64,000 bases of DNA from positions 16,058,501-16,122,500 of the forward strand of contig NC_088320.1 in NCBI RefSeq assembly GCF_910592395.1, in the 5' to 3' direction. The notes under the pieces were generated by a model, which was given only the letters and a program-made list of their open reading frames with translations, searched no databases and had not been told where the DNA came from. The DNA comes from Lineus longissimus. Lineage: Eukaryota > Nemertea > Pilidiophora > Heteronemertea > Lineidae. Positions within the stretch are counted from its first letter, which is position 1, and each line of letters opens with the position of its first letter. Below, one piece after another: positions 33,452 through 45,760 of this stretch. A program made the position numbers and the translations under genes.

Positions 33452-33836
33452 ATCCCAACACAGCGTTAACACAGCAGCAACATAAACCCAATGCAAACCT
33501 TGCCAGCGAAGACAATTCTCATACCAAGGTCTACAGACAGTAACCCGACTTTTAATCTCCAACTATGTATATATGTATATATCTATTTTCCCAATAAACT
33601 TTTAACCAAAACATACTGCCTCCTCCACTTCCTCAACAAAGCACCCCACAGTTGACGGAGACTCCAGAGTCTGCCTGCAGACTCAACCGACAATTCTAGT
33701 TTTGATTGGCCCATTGAAATAGACTCCGCAGTGCGATGTGTGGAATTTAACCTCATTTATAACCTTCATTCAATAGTCGGACTATCCCGTGCTATTTTTA
33801 GAGATGACCAGACGTTCACCAGGTGCATGCTTTGTG

Positions 33837-34546
33837 CGGCTGTTATAAAACGCGGATTCCGCGGAAATCCGCGGAAAAATCTAACTTGGCTACAGGGTGG
33901 CTACCTGAACCGCAGGTGAGAGTTTTTCATATTAGTAGTGTGCATTGTACTCCTGGTGACAAGGTCTTTGGGAATCCCCGTTATATGGTGCGCTGTATGC
34001 GCCGTAAATCACAAGCACCTTGTAGTTTGAAATAAACTTATACTCTAGACGGGCCGCGAAGTAAGTTTTTGTGATTGCTTAAAATAGACTCCAATGTGCA
34101 GTCGCATATCGTTGGTTAGGTTCGGTTAGTTAGGTTGATTGTCCTAAAAAAATTTCGTAGACCACATTTCAGTTCATCATCGACTTATATTTGAAGGAGG
34201 CATATACCGTAACGTACATCAATCCGGGCAACAGTCACACTTGAAAGCAGCCTCGCAATGTGTTAGGGAAGGAACCACGGTGGTGTCGAAGATAACATGC
34301 AAAGTTTATCAACACCAAGAAAAAAAGCAAGAGGAAAGAGTCGATCGGAATGGCATGAATGGCGCTCCAGAGGATTAAAATCAGCCCGATGAAATGTGCA
34401 GATAACTAGTTGTTCTTGCCTCCGATTTATGATTTATGTTGTTATTTGTATAATATAATTATCATTAAATATTATGCGTGTATTTACTGGCGGCTTTGTG
34501 ATTTTTCCGCGGATTTCCGCGGAATCCGCGTTTTATAACAGCCGAA
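33837..34546. mobile_element. Inverted-repeat element with GC-rich 44 bp ends
   Basis: Perfect 44 bp inverted ends (CGGCTGTTATAAAACGCGGA, then TCCGCGGAAA twice). The flanking 8 bp direct repeat GCTTTGTG lies at 33829-33836 and 34547-34554, fitting a hAT-type or related insertion. About 710 bp, no coding frame. Confidence 0.75.
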
Positions 34547-35150
34547 GCTTTGTGTTATTGATCAATCATGTGTATGGTGACTTATGCTGCCAGGCGTAAC
34601 GTGAAAATAAACTTGATACATGCAGCATCCTGAACCTCGTGGTATTATACTCACAGTATATCTCGATAAGTTGCAAAAACCTTTGTGGTCAAAATGAACA
34701 TGCAGTTGACGTGGCCTTTGTATTGTCTTCGGCCCTACTATCATTGAATGGAGAAGTGGACAGCAGCATCAGAAATGGTGATTGTCATGGTCCAGGGAAG
34801 TAGAAAATCTTGTGGCAGAAAATAATGATTACCTATCTAGCGATTTCGCGATTTCTCATCTCGCGGTTTATAATAAGCCCTGTTTCAGTGTCCCTCGGAA
34901 TGCCAAGACTTACTGGTAGCTAGTAGACTTCTTATATCACCCCAATTAAGATAACGTTTAAACTGTGTCAAACCACGCGTGTTTTTTTCGGCAGGCAGAC
35001 CTTAATTACAGCGAATGACAACAAGACCATTATGCCAGTTGCAGGGGAGTTAGGCCTATTTACTGTACGCATGTCTTCAGTTTATGTGCATGCATGGGGC
35101 AACACCTATGTTACCACTATGATATCACTAAGCATTCAGTGAATCAGGAT

Positions 35151-35452
35151 TACACAAGTATAGAACAGGATTATACAAGTATAGAACAGGCTTATACAAG
35201 TATAGAACAGGCTTATACAAGTATAGAACAGGCTTATACAAGTATAGAACAGGATTAAGTATAGAACAGTATTATACAAGTATAGAACAGGATTATACAA
35301 GTATAGAACAGGCTTATACAAGTATAGAACAGGCTTATACAAGTATAGAACAGGCTTATACAAGTATAGAACAGGCTTATACAAGTACAGAACAGGATTA
35401 AGTATAGAACAGTATTATACAAGTATAGAACAGGATTATACAAGTATAGAAT
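35151..35452. repeat. 21 bp minisatellite with higher-order structure
   Basis: About 15 copies of gtatagaacaggcttatacaa. A deletion variant (ggattaagtatagaacagta) recurs at ~35246 and ~35395, so a ~148 bp block has itself been duplicated. Open frames over it (repeat YLYKPVL) are by-products. Confidence 0.9.
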
Positions 35453-35789
35453 CATTGGATCTAAATCAAAGTGAGCCTATCCTGAGCAATGCGGTATGGA
35501 GATGCATTCTTTCACAGCTATAAAATGCCGTTAGCCCTTTATTAATTGCAAAGTCACGAAAAAGTTGCTAGACAATGAGTAACCTTTGGACAAATTAGTG
35601 GGCAATGAAAAAACCGGTTTTTTTTAGGGTAATACTGGGGGTGATGATTTCAAAAAATGCATTTTTCCGAATGAACAGTTTCACTACATTACCTCAGAAA
35701 TTGGACCCTTGAAGGATCTAATGGTCTCAAAGTAGGGGTCACAAAGTTCATTGATATCATCGTATCATATCGACATTATTAGCAAATTT

Positions 35790-36645
35790 AAAGGACCATT
35801 CCGTTCACACTTCAGGCGAGTCTGTGGCAAGAAATGGGGTCAAACAGGGAGGAGTGTTGTCTCCGGTGTTATTCAGTGTTTCCTTAGATCAACTTTGGTT
35901 TGTCCTCGAAAGTCTGGCGTTGAGTGTCACATCGGTATGCATTTTGTTGGCGCTTTCGCCTATGCCGATGACGTGGTTTTGTTAGCCCCGACGGTATTTT
36001 CATTGAATAAGGTGTTAAGGGTTGCTTCGTCGTTTTCAGTTGATTTTATGATAAGTTTCAATGCTTCCAAAAGTAAGCTGATTATTTTTGGTGAAACTGG
36101 GATCTTGAAATTGTCATTTTGTTTCAGGGGTGGTACTTCGACCATCTCCTATGAGTTGCATTTGTATATGATCTTTTCGCCAAACACGATGAAGAGAAAG
36201 GTTTAGGCTGCGATAAATGACTTGTATAGAAGAACGAATATTCTATTATCTCAATTTCGGTTTGCCACTCACGAAGTGAAATACGGGCTTTTCAAATCGC
36301 ATTGTATATCTCTCTATGGGTTTCAGGGGTGGGATCTATCTTTTCGAGGAATTGAGAATACTTATAAGTAGCATGGATAGTATGTATAAGAAATCTTCCG
36401 ATACCGTATCGAACGCATAATGCTTTGATTCCGTTAATTATACAGTGAGGATTTTCCTATTCAAGCTCAGATAGAAACAATGTATACTTTCGACTTTGTA
36501 AATGTACTATTGAGGGTGGGAGCCGATCGTCTCTGGAACTCCAACTGTGCTTTTTTAACTTTGTGTTAATCAATTGACTGATTGATTTGAGCCACAGTGA
36601 TCTCTGCATAATAATATAATAATAATAATAATAATAATATAATAC
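35790..36645 (+). pseudogene. Non-LTR retrotransposon reverse transcriptase remnant
   Basis: VKQGGVLSPVLFSV and, in another frame, GAFAYADDVVLLAP are the palm motifs of a LINE reverse transcriptase (catalytic YADD). These are followed by SFNASKSKLIIFG. After a stop at 36207 the homology continues as NDLYRRTNILLSQF and CISLYGFQGWDLS, ending in an (aat)n-rich tail at 36610-36645. It is 5'-truncated and broken by shifts and stops. In intergenic or intron 1 sequence, antisense to the lipid transfer gene. Confidence 0.75.
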
Positions 36646-36942
36646 AACACGTAGGACTATATTACTTAGCTTTTGTGGTTTGTTTGCGACGCTTATTTCT
36701 TTATAGTAGGCTTTACCAGTACCGGTAATTTATTTGTCATGCATGACCTGCACCCCTGCACTTTAATTGTACCAATGTGTACGAATAAACATACATGTAT
36801 TGCAGTATGTCTGTTCTTCTGTTGGTTCATGAGTAAACTACTTTTCTGAACGTGTTTCATGCTTTTCCAATTTTGTTTCCTCTCTTTGATAGTAGAAAAA
36901 CGCGTTATTCGTTATTTTCAGTACGGGCAAGTACTGGCGCGA

Positions 36943-37935
36943 AAGACCATTCCCGCCACGTTAGTGCACGCCGAGATACGAGTTCACGTCACCCCGCTTT
37001 TAAGACGCAGTGTCATTTCTATGGCATGCCAAAGGGGAATTTATTTAGAGGACATTATTTTTCAATGCAGGAAGTCGTTTTGCAATCAGAAATTCAGAAA
37101 ATATTGTTCAGAACCCTTTTACAGCAGACTGAATTCGAAATTTACTTCACAGAATGAAAAACACTATATTCTGCCAAAAAATCGTTCTGAACCTTTCTTT
37201 TATCCAAGAATGCCAAATGCGTCAGAATTGTTTTCTGGGCAGGACGTTTTTGCGGGCAGGATGAAAAATTCAGCAGAATTCACATGACTTCTGCCAGTAA
37301 TCACATGACGCCGGCTGCCAGTGATCACGTGACCACAAACACGATGACGTCGCAAGGCACAAGGTCACGAGCCCTACGCGTATCCGGAGAACCGGATGTG
37401 TTTTTCCATAAATCTCTCAAGAGATCCGCAAATCTGCTGAAATTGAAAAAAATGTTCAATTCGTCTGCTCGATTTGGTGCCATGATGCAGAGCTAAATCG
37501 CGTGAGCGACGAAAAATAGATTATATGACGTCAGCAGTTTAAGTGGTCACGTGCGTTCTGGCAGGAGTCACGTGAGTCATGTGGTCATTGAAATTCTGAA
37601 GGATAAAAAATCCTGCCGTGTTTTTCGTTCTGACCAAAATTTTTTTGAAACATGGCAATGAATTATTCTGAAGGAAAAAAATTCATGAATCGGATTCTTT
37701 AACTTGGTGTTTTCAAAGTTCGGTCCTGAGAAAATTTTTTTGTACAGTTTGGCAAATTATAGCGTGATTCTGATGTCGGACGTGACGTGACGTGACGTCG
37801 GAAAATCGATACCAACACCATGAGGTAATTCCTAGCTCCAGGTAAGTTCCACGTGGAAAAAGTCGATGCGTGGACAGCTTAATCAGGTCAAATCGGAGTC
37901 AACGTTTGAAAAGCGCGATAATTCAGTCAGATTTT
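36943..37935 (+). repeat. Interspersed repeat, interrupted copy
   Basis: Blocks at 36943-37030 (cacgccgagatacgagttca) and 37785-37935 (gacgtcggaaaatcgata) are contiguous in the copies at 45484-45760 and 43900-44200. About 750 bp between them is extra here and non-coding as far as I can tell. Confidence 0.55.
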
Positions 37936-38290
37936 TAATTTTTCCTTTTTTTGTGCAATTTGTTGATGGGAACTAATTATGTAGAAAAGGAGGTGACTGG
38001 GCACCCGATAGCTGGGTAATATTGCCCTTGATTTAAACCTATTTCAAATAACTTTGGGTTCTTATTACTTGCATCTGTTTTCTTCTTTTTCAAAACGTTG
38101 ACGTGGAGAATTTCGATGTTACGACGTAATAAACGGCGACAGTGAAAAGATTGCAAATGAGAAAAAGCCTTCAACAATCAGGTATCACGAGATTGCACGG
38201 GATTGTTTCTCGTGTGATCAAGATACTTTTTATCGCAAATTAGCCATCTTGAGACTGGAGGCGCTGATTTCGTTCCTTACAACGCCTCTA

Positions 38291-39252
38291 CAGGATGTCT
38301 CATAAAAAAGGTAATCCTCGCAAAATGGGTCAATTTTTTTAAACCATACTTTCTACAACTTCTCTCATTGCAGCACAGTAAAGTAGAAGCTATGAGCTGT
38401 GTCTTGATGCCATTGCGACGTCCAACCTGTTATGCATGACTGAGCACCATGATCTTCAAAAACACATGCAGAAGTCACCTTGTTCCAAGTAGGGAAATTC
38501 AAGCTCGACATTAAGCCGCATTACGTGGCTGAGAATGAAAGCATATTTAATGATCAACAAAACATCACTTTCTTTCAGATACATTTTGTTCCACTTGAAT
38601 TCAACATTATTACAATTTAAGCCCCGACACCCTCCACGTGACCCCCTCCTCTATGGATGCATTTGGCAACGTCGACACAATACCCTGAATAGACCGTGTC
38701 TCCATCTCTGGATTTACCCTCTACTCATCGAGCTCTCACTTCTGCTAGACCTTGAACTGGAGTCTCATAAACCTTGTTCTTCAGGTACCCCCAAAGAAAA
38801 AAAATCACAGGGGGCCAAATCTGGTGACCTTGGTGGCAACTTCACTGGGCGGTTCCCAGCGCGATTACCCGTTCTCCAAAAAAGCAGTGGCTGTCAAGGT
38901 TTCCTGAACTGCGTGAAGGCGATGTGCTGGAGCACCATCCTGTGCCCACCGTAAGCGCCTGAAAATACCCCTACCAGTTATGACAAAACACTCTTAAATT
39001 AATGAACCATTGACAATGAACCATGTGTGACGACAACTGCATGGAATTTCCCAACTTGGAACAAGTTCATTTCTGCCTGTCATTTTAAAGACCATGGTGC
39101 TCAGTCATGCGTGACTGCATGGACGTCACAATGGTATCAACACAAAGCTCATAGCTTTTACTTTACTGTACTGCAACGTAAAAAGCTGTGTAATGAATAG
39201 TTTAAAATATTATCCCATTTCGCCCGGATTACCTTTTTTATGACACACCCTG
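38291..39252 (-). mobile_element. Degenerate mariner-like transposon with long inverted ends
   Basis: Ends CAGGATGTCTCATAAAAAAG and CAGGGTGTGTCATAAAAAAG. Similarity of the two arms extends about 215 bp (to ~38505 and from ~39035). On the minus strand between them are transposase scraps: GGHRMVLQHIAFTQF-like and LPPRSPDLAPCDFFSLG, the C-terminal 'SPDL.PCDFF.WG' block of Tc1/mariner enzymes. Several stops; the rest of the transposase is deleted. Confidence 0.75.
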
Positions 39253-39582
39253 TCGAACTATTTAGTTGCCACTATCTTGAAAAGCAGTACCGCAGATATC
39301 GATCAGGAAAAAATCTTTCTTATTGCTGTGAGGCTATCGCATCACCAAAAAGCCCGCGAAAATGATTGCTACCCTACGCTGCGTTTGTAGTTCTCCGTAC
39401 AATCATCCTAAAACCGACTTGTAAGCGTCAACTTTTATTTATAAAGATCATACAGTACCTACTAGTATATTTGTCGCGGCAGGTAGGCCTAGTAATTTTT
39501 CTAAGTCCATATTACGGTTTATACAGTAGGATCGAGTGACGATACCTAGAGAAACAGCCTATTATGATAACACGAATCCCGG

Positions 39583-39744
39583 TGTGCAAGGGATAGTAGT
39601 CCTAGGGCTGATAGTCCGTGTAACAATAGCCCGCATTGCTAAATGTTTTGGTTAGGGTTAGCGGTACAATAGATCATGCTGCTTAATTGATCAAATACAA
39701 TGCTACCGGACTATGACTCCAGGGGGACTATACCCGCTGTCACA
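39583..39744 (+). mobile_element. 162 bp element with CCGG target duplication, copy 2
   Basis: About 96% identical to 21647-21808, same length, flanked by CCGG at 39579-39582 and 39745-39748. Confidence 0.85.
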
Positions 39745-40231
39745 CCGGGATGATCAGGTATGCGTAACACACTGAACTAGGAACTAACTAGGAAATTTTC
39801 CCTGAAAATTCTGAAATCGTTATCCCGATTGAAACGATATAACAAAATTTCGGTATGAAATAAAAAATGGTGCGCCTTCGTGTCGGGCGATATATCAAAT
39901 GTCACCCCTCGGAAACAGGTTAGACCTCGGCCCAGAGCAGCCTCTGTCAACAATGTTCCTCGGGTCGACATTCGATATATCGCCCTCCAAAGCGTGCACC
40001 ATTTTCATAATATTAACAACGTTGATGTTGAAAGAGACCTATCAGGTAATTTCCATGTTTTGTTCATAATCATGTATTTCAACTGAGCGCCAAGTCTATC
40101 GGCTTCGTGTTACACATCTCTGTGCACCCAAAGGATAAGTCACAACGAGAGTTCATTACATAATTTCATAAACGGAAACAGGACTGCCAGCAGTATCATA
40201 TCATAAAGGGTTTCTTGGAACTAGCCCTTAC

Positions 40232-40387
40232 CTTTGCTTTGACGTGAATGGCCCCCGCGGACCCTAGGTTGCATTCTGATTCTTCCTTGTAGATATACTC
40301 GTATCCAAGTTGGAGTCGAAACAGTGCACTACTAACATGAAAAACAGCCAACAAAACAAACAATATAAAGTAACGGTTTAAATCCAT
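40232..40387 (-). CDS. Lipid transfer protein exon 1: signal peptide and start of N-sheet
   Basis: The exon has 52 codons from the ATG at 40387 to a donor (AAG|gtaagg), phase 0. Residues 1-21 are a typical signal peptide (charged start, hydrophobic run FILFVLLAVF, small residues before the likely cut after SSA). The mature start (LQLGYEYIYKEESE) has the aromatic GxxYxYxY pattern that opens the lipoprotein N-terminal domain. An in-frame TTG lies two codons upstream but ATG is preferred. The first intron is 12.5 kb. Confidence 0.85.
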
Positions 40388-40841
40388 TCTCAAAACGTCA
40401 ACAATGCAGCATGATGCTGTAATGATTAAGCCGAAAATGCCTCCTGTTTTAAACGATCGACGTCGGTCCTATCAGGAAGAGAGTGGAATTGTTTGTCGGG
40501 CGCACTAAGTTCTATAGGCCTGCTTATCGAGGCAGACCAGCTGACCTAGTTTTTTCGGCCACACAGAATGCAGGCCTTTAAATCTTTGATAGATGCAAAC
40601 AAGTTGTCACCTGCCGATCCATCAAAGAATCGCCCTTCCGATCAGTCACACTATATCTTCTATTTATTTCATATAATTACCAATAGCTTGTTCAACATTA
40701 TTCTTTATCAATCCATATTAGTAATATATAATATAATGAAATAAACAAACATTTGGAAGACTTTTTCCAAATGATCAATGACATAATGAAAAGAATGACA
40801 AATTTCGTTCTAGATGATCAAATAAACAATGGACGTTGCCT

Positions 40842-40890
40842 GTGTAACAGGTTCAATTTGAACAGTTTGAAGAGTTTATTCCCCCTTTAA
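40842..40890 (+). repeat. 49 bp direct repeat, copy A
   Basis: Identical to 41389-41437 (gtgtaacaggttcaatttga ... ccccctttaa), about 550 bp apart. The spacer also has a duplicated tgattagagtctgtatagat. This may be the terminal repeat of a small element. It lies just upstream of the lipid transfer gene. Confidence 0.8.
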
Positions 40891-41388
40891 ATCACAGCGC
40901 GCGCCGCCTGAGCCTTGGCGATCCAAGGTTGATTATTTTATGTCGCTTGCAAGCAAGCCTGAGTTTGCGCAAAATCCCGCTATTCTTAACAAAGTTCTGT
41001 CTTTAATGAAGGATTGAATGATAGTTGGTTTTCAATTTTGCTGTAGACTCGTGATTATTTTCTGGTTTGAAATATATGTAACATTTTGATTGAATGCTGG
41101 CTGGTTTTGGCAGGCCATGTCAATCAAGAGATTGTTTTCTACTTGAGTGTGTGTTTTCTTCTTTTGTTTCGATATTTCGTGGAGATTTATATCAAGTAAT
41201 TCTTGGTATTGATATTTTGTACTGTATGATTAGAGTCTGTATAGATTCCATAGATAATCCATCAGTACTTATTCTGTTGCATCTCTACTCATATCAGTTA
41301 TTTAAGGTTTTGTTTGATTAGAGTCTGTATAGATTCCCCTTTTTATCTTTGGTAAATGTCAGGAGCCATTTTTTCTTGACAGGGGAAT

Positions 41389-41437
41389 GTGTAACAGGTT
41401 CAATTTGAACAGTTTGAAGAGTTTATTCCCCCTTTAA
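41389..41437 (+). repeat. 49 bp direct repeat, copy B
   Basis: See 40842-40890. Confidence 0.8.
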
Positions 41438-42611
41438 GTCTGCTATAACCAATGGTTTAGCTCAGGTTATTTTGGGCCTTCACGGTCCCTGAGCCTTATG
41501 TCATTTCATTTTATGTGCTTTATCAGCTATTATTGTTTGTATAGTTTTCCTTGTCTACTGAGTTTCCCTCCAAATTCAGTTAGCCTTGGGATCCCGAACT
41601 GTGAACATGCATGTTGTAGACCTGGTCAGATGAGTTTAATATAAACATTTCCTCATATTTGATTTCTTCCTTTTCCTCCATCAACAATGTCACAAGGATT
41701 GGAACAGTGAATCTGTGGACCTGATGACTGATTTAATTCAGTATTACGCCAGCAAGATTTGCTGCCACAAGTTTTGACCACTGTCAACAATGATTGTCCG
41801 CTGCTGAGTTTTTCTATCATTCGGTAAATTATCTCTTACATTAACAATTTGATTGTTAACCGCGTGACTATTTTTAGATACTGTGGTCCACTTCAGATAA
41901 GAAGTTAATCGATCACAAGATATAATTTAATTAATATGAGCTTCCCTGTTGATAGTGACATGTTCCAGTTTCCCCAAATAAGCAGCACAACAATGACATC
42001 ACGGTAGTTACTCGTCTGCGTACAAACTCTTTCGGTCCATCCGGTGACCAAGACAACAGTTTTATCTGGTAGTTCCTTTACCGAAAGATACAATTTTTAC
42101 AGGGAACTAACTTATAGAGTTTGATTAATGTCAATAAAACTTTAAAGTGCCATTATGATTATTATTGCAGTATATGTTTGTTTTGCTGTTGGTTCATCAG
42201 TAAACTATTTTTCTAAATGTGTCTGATGCTTTTCCGACGTGAACATACACACATTTTTATTGTCAGCTTAACGTTGAGAACCATGAATTGTACATGTTTC
42301 CTGTGGCTTTTATTTCTTCCACTATGGACAAATTTTGTCGCCAACTAATAACTTGTAAATTCGACAAGTTATTCACCACCGGCCGGAAATTTATTTTTTG
42401 TTTGGCCTGAATTCTTGTTCTTTGTCTGGTTTGTGTCTATACCGGAAACCTCTTAATTTTGCGGCGTTTATAAGTTGGCAGGATATCCTGGCATGGTGAA
42501 AAACCTTTTTATAACTATTTATAAGCGTGGAATATCATTTTGAACAAGCGTTTTACTGTTTAGAAATGTTTTGCTCTGCTTTTTATTGCTGTGGGTCAAA
42601 CAGAATTTAGG

Positions 42612-43637
42612 TAATAAAGGTACAGGAAAAAAGGTACAGGAAAAAAAGGTACAGGAAAAAAAGGTACAGGAAATAAAGGTACAGAAAATAAAAGTACCGG
42701 AAATAAAGGTACCGGAAAAAAGGTACTGGAAAAATAGGTACACAAAATGGCATAAATAGGTAAAAAAGTACACAATTTTTTTAAAAATATCATTTGAATT
42801 CTCCCTTTTTCTATTCATAACTTTAACTTTTTTTGTTGCGTAGGCATTGCATAGGCCTTAGAAATAAGTATATCAAATTTCCAGTATACCGTTATGGTTT
42901 TCAAGAGTGAAAACACGGCTATCAAGATCATGATGATTGTAAAGATTCTAGGACAATTCCCTCTGCAAAAGGGTTAACCGATAAATGTACCAATGTTCAA
43001 GTTAAATTGCAATTAATCAATTAACATTCATCATAGAGCTGGACCCAATTAACAATGTGTCTGGCCAATTAGGTCTTAACAGACAAATTACTAGATTTGA
43101 GACCAAACACAAGCTATTTAGGGAAATTGGCGAGAATCTTAATGTGAAATGCCAGGTCGGATGCCAGGTGCGCCTCCCCTTCCCAAGATCCTGGATCTGC
43201 CCCTAATAAGAATACGACCCGAGTATTTTAAAATTTAAAAGAACATGAATGTACATGTAGCTATTACCAAAAAAACGTCAGCTCCCCTGTTGGGCAACTT
43301 CTTCCATGAATTTTCCTCAAATTCATTCTGTAACAAAATTATCCGCAATGTATTAAACTATTTTAAGGCACCACCTTAGTCACAGAAGAAGAAAAATGGG
43401 CAAGAAAAGATTAAGACACAGGCCGAGTCTGAACCAGTTGAAGAGAATAATATTCTGAAAAAAAATTGTGTACTTTTTTAACCTATTTATGCCATTTTGT
43501 GTACCTATTTTCCAGTACCTTTTTTTTCCGGTACCTTTATTTCCTGTACTTTTATTTCCTGTACCTTTATTTCCTGTACCTTTATATCCGTACCTTTTTT
43601 CCTGTACCTTTTTTCCTGTACCTTTTTTACCGTATAC
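42612..43637. mobile_element. Foldback element with minisatellite arms
   Basis: Left arm 42612-42779 is ~14 bp units (aggtacaggaaaaa) leading to ggtacacaaaatggcataaa. The right arm 43463-43637 is its reverse complement. About 680 bp of unrelated, non-coding sequence lies between. Inverted arms made of short tandem units are typical of foldback elements. The open frames along the arms (repeats of KVQEKKVQE and its complement) are artefacts. Confidence 0.7.
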
Positions 43638-43899
43638 CGGTCAAACCATACGACCTTACAATGTGCACTTGAAGAGGTATGCTGTGCCATCCCCTTATCT
43701 CGTGTCGCATCTTCTAGGTCTTATGCTGATCTGCAAAGTAGTAAAAACGTATAAAAATATGCCTGAAAAAGACGGATATATCGCATGTTCCCTTGCCTTA
43801 AAGGACCATTGTCATTATAAATGACAATTTTGCCCAGCTGTTGGCTGCCCAGTCACCTCATATTCTGTATATAGTTTCCAGCAACAAAGTCCACAACAA

Positions 43900-44200
43900 A
43901 AGGAAAAAATTCAAAATCTGACTGAATTATCACGCTTTGCCGATATTGACCCCGTATTGTCCCGAGTTAGCTCTCCATGCACTGATCCTATCCGTGTGAA
44001 CGACGCACTATAGGCGTTTCCTGAAGCCATGGATTTACCTGTGTGGACTCGGTGTAAATATACATTATTCCGACGTCACGCTGATGGCGCTCGATAACCC
44101 TGCTACTGAGACGATAATTGAATTGACGTTGTGTCGTAATAGCGGGGTGATGTGAACTCGGATCTCGGCGTGCACTCACGTGGCGGGCAAGGTCTCGCCT
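43900..44200 (-). repeat. Interspersed repeat, minus-strand copy
   Basis: Reverse-complement relative of 45484-45760 (ccacgtgagtgcacgccgag; agcgtgacgtcgga). Confidence 0.65.
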
Positions 44201-44207
44201 TACATTA

Positions 44208-44639
44208 GGCCTTTTTACACGAGGACAGTTGGAACCGGCTTCGAGCCAGCTCGAGGCGGGTCAGGATGATTTTTACCGTGTAGAACGAAATCAGAACCGT
44301 CTCCAAGTGACCTGACCCGAGGCGCGTTTGCACTGCAGTCTCGAGTCACTTGAGGCCAGATGAAGCCAGTTCAAGACGCTTAATTCCCCGTGTAGAAGCG
44401 ATCTGGCCTCGAGACACTTTGCACACAATACTCATTGTACTATAATTAGGTATTAGATGAATGAAAAGATGAGTCACCTGCACCACCTAACGAGGGGGAA
44501 GTGATTTAAATGGCCTAAACTGCCGAGGTAGGTCGATTCAATCCGTCTCCGTGTAGACAGCACAAAGCCAGTTACAGGTGATCTGGCTTCAAGTGGCTCG
44601 AGGTGAGGAGGGTTTGATCCCTCCTCGTGTAAAAGCAAC
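44208..44639 (+). mobile_element. TA-flanked non-autonomous DNA transposon, copy 3
   Basis: 432 bp flanked by TA (44206-44207, 44640-44641). Same family as 416-859 and 23711-24137; it adjoins the repeat at 43900-44200. Confidence 0.75.
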
Positions 44640-45123
44640 TATTGATCAAGTATACCAACGAAACACTCTATGGGGCTTTTAAAAAAATGAGAACTTTTGA
44701 GTATACGTTTTGTACGGAATGTATGTGCAAACAATTCAGGCTTGATATCGTGGGAACATTTTCTCATAGGACAATTGCGCCGATCTTTCATTCTTTCTCA
44801 ATTCTGATGATTACTGTCCGTTTGATCATGTACACGCTACGAGATCATTAGTCATTCATGTTAATATAAAAAAGCATAACAGGATCTTAATCAAATAGAA
44901 AATGAGAGCAAGCATCCCTCGGTGGTGTCGGGCAACCAATGAGCTGTCGGTATATGGTCGGCATAAAGCATTTTTTGAGGACGGGGAAAACCCAATCTCA
45001 GCGAGACACTTGTAAACAAGCTTTTTTACCCCGTTCATATCTTTTCTGGTAGAGATTGTCTAGGTTACTGCGTTTAATTGGGCTAACTCTCTTAGACCCA
45101 TTCAAACCAATTATAACGATGCT

Positions 45124-45360
45124 ATATAGGGTGTATCAAAAAAGTATACAGTTTGATAAATTACCCCCAAATTGCCTGAACGTAGTTAAAACTGGTTGCA
45201 CCGCAAATGGATGGCATTTAAATTGGATCAAAGACCATCGGAAAGGATATTTGGTATCCGCTTTGTTTTCCACAAAATTGCTAATTACAGCAATAACCCT
45301 TTGGCCTCCACGTCAATTTCAAAAAGTACACATTTTGATAAATTACCCCCATATTCAAAG
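45124..45360. repeat. Mariner-terminus-like fragment with 30 bp direct repeat
   Basis: tatagggtgtatcaaaaaag resembles a mariner end. gataaattaccccca occurs twice (45158 and 45336) with similar left flanks. Confidence 0.4.
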
Positions 45361-45483
45361 TGTTTTGTCAAACTTATAAATAGCATTACAATGTATATTG
45401 TCTAGCTTACCAAAGCTTTCGTAATAATCCAACTACTTCGTCAGTTACAAAACAGTTTGATCACAAACTTTCACCTGGTGTGA

Positions 45484-45760
45484 AAGACCTTTTCTGCCAC
45501 GTGAGTGCACGGCGAGATCCAAGTTCACCTCACCCCAATTTTATGAATGCAACCTCATTTCCATTATTGTCGCAGTTGCGGGGTAATCGAGCGCCATGAT
45601 CAGCGTGACGTCGGAAAATCGATATCTACACCAAGTCTTCACAGGGTAAAGCTGAGGCTCCAGGAAGCGCCATAAACATGGAAAGGATCGACGCTTGGAG
45701 AGCTAACTCGGATCAAATCGGAGTCAGCAGCTTATTCGGAGCAGCAGACGTGTTCGACAA
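45484..45760 (+). repeat. Interspersed repeat upstream of the cysteine-rich gene
   Basis: Third copy of the family at 36943 and 43900. It ends about 200 bp before the start codon at 45965 and may contribute promoter sequence (it contains cgtgacgtcgg, a CRE-like site). Confidence 0.6.

Larger units (their letters stand above)
1321..40387 (-). other. Large lipid transfer protein gene (5' part, 19 exons seen)
   Basis: This is the span of a minus-strand gene of the vitellogenin / apolipophorin / microsomal triglyceride transfer protein superfamily; such proteins bind and carry lipid in secreted lipoproteins or load it in the ER. Exons from 5' to 3' are 40387-40232, 27734-27641, 26640-26610, 25467-25320, 22540-22477, 22060-21951, 21187-21105, 20159-19994, 18544-18434, 16932-16864, 16649-16550, 15759-15636, 14560-14398, 13960-13771, 12034-11826, 10955-10834, 10465-10254, 2084-1939 and 1467-1321. 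Every junction keeps phase, giving about 815 codons without a stop. Order: signal peptide, N-terminal beta-barrel, helical HEAT-like domain with a LESLGNAG motif, then beta-sheet. The 3' part lies beyond the left edge. The exact subfamily is not clear; the sequence is divergent from the classic vitellogenins. Introns hold most transposons of the window. Confidence 0.85.

Noticed and set aside
35136-35455. Repeat-peptide frames (YLYKPVL)n
   Set aside because: Translation of a 21 bp minisatellite; length a multiple of three keeps the frame open by chance.
42519-43824. Frames with KVQEKKVQE- and CTFFPVPF-like repeats
   Set aside because: Translations of the foldback minisatellite arms.
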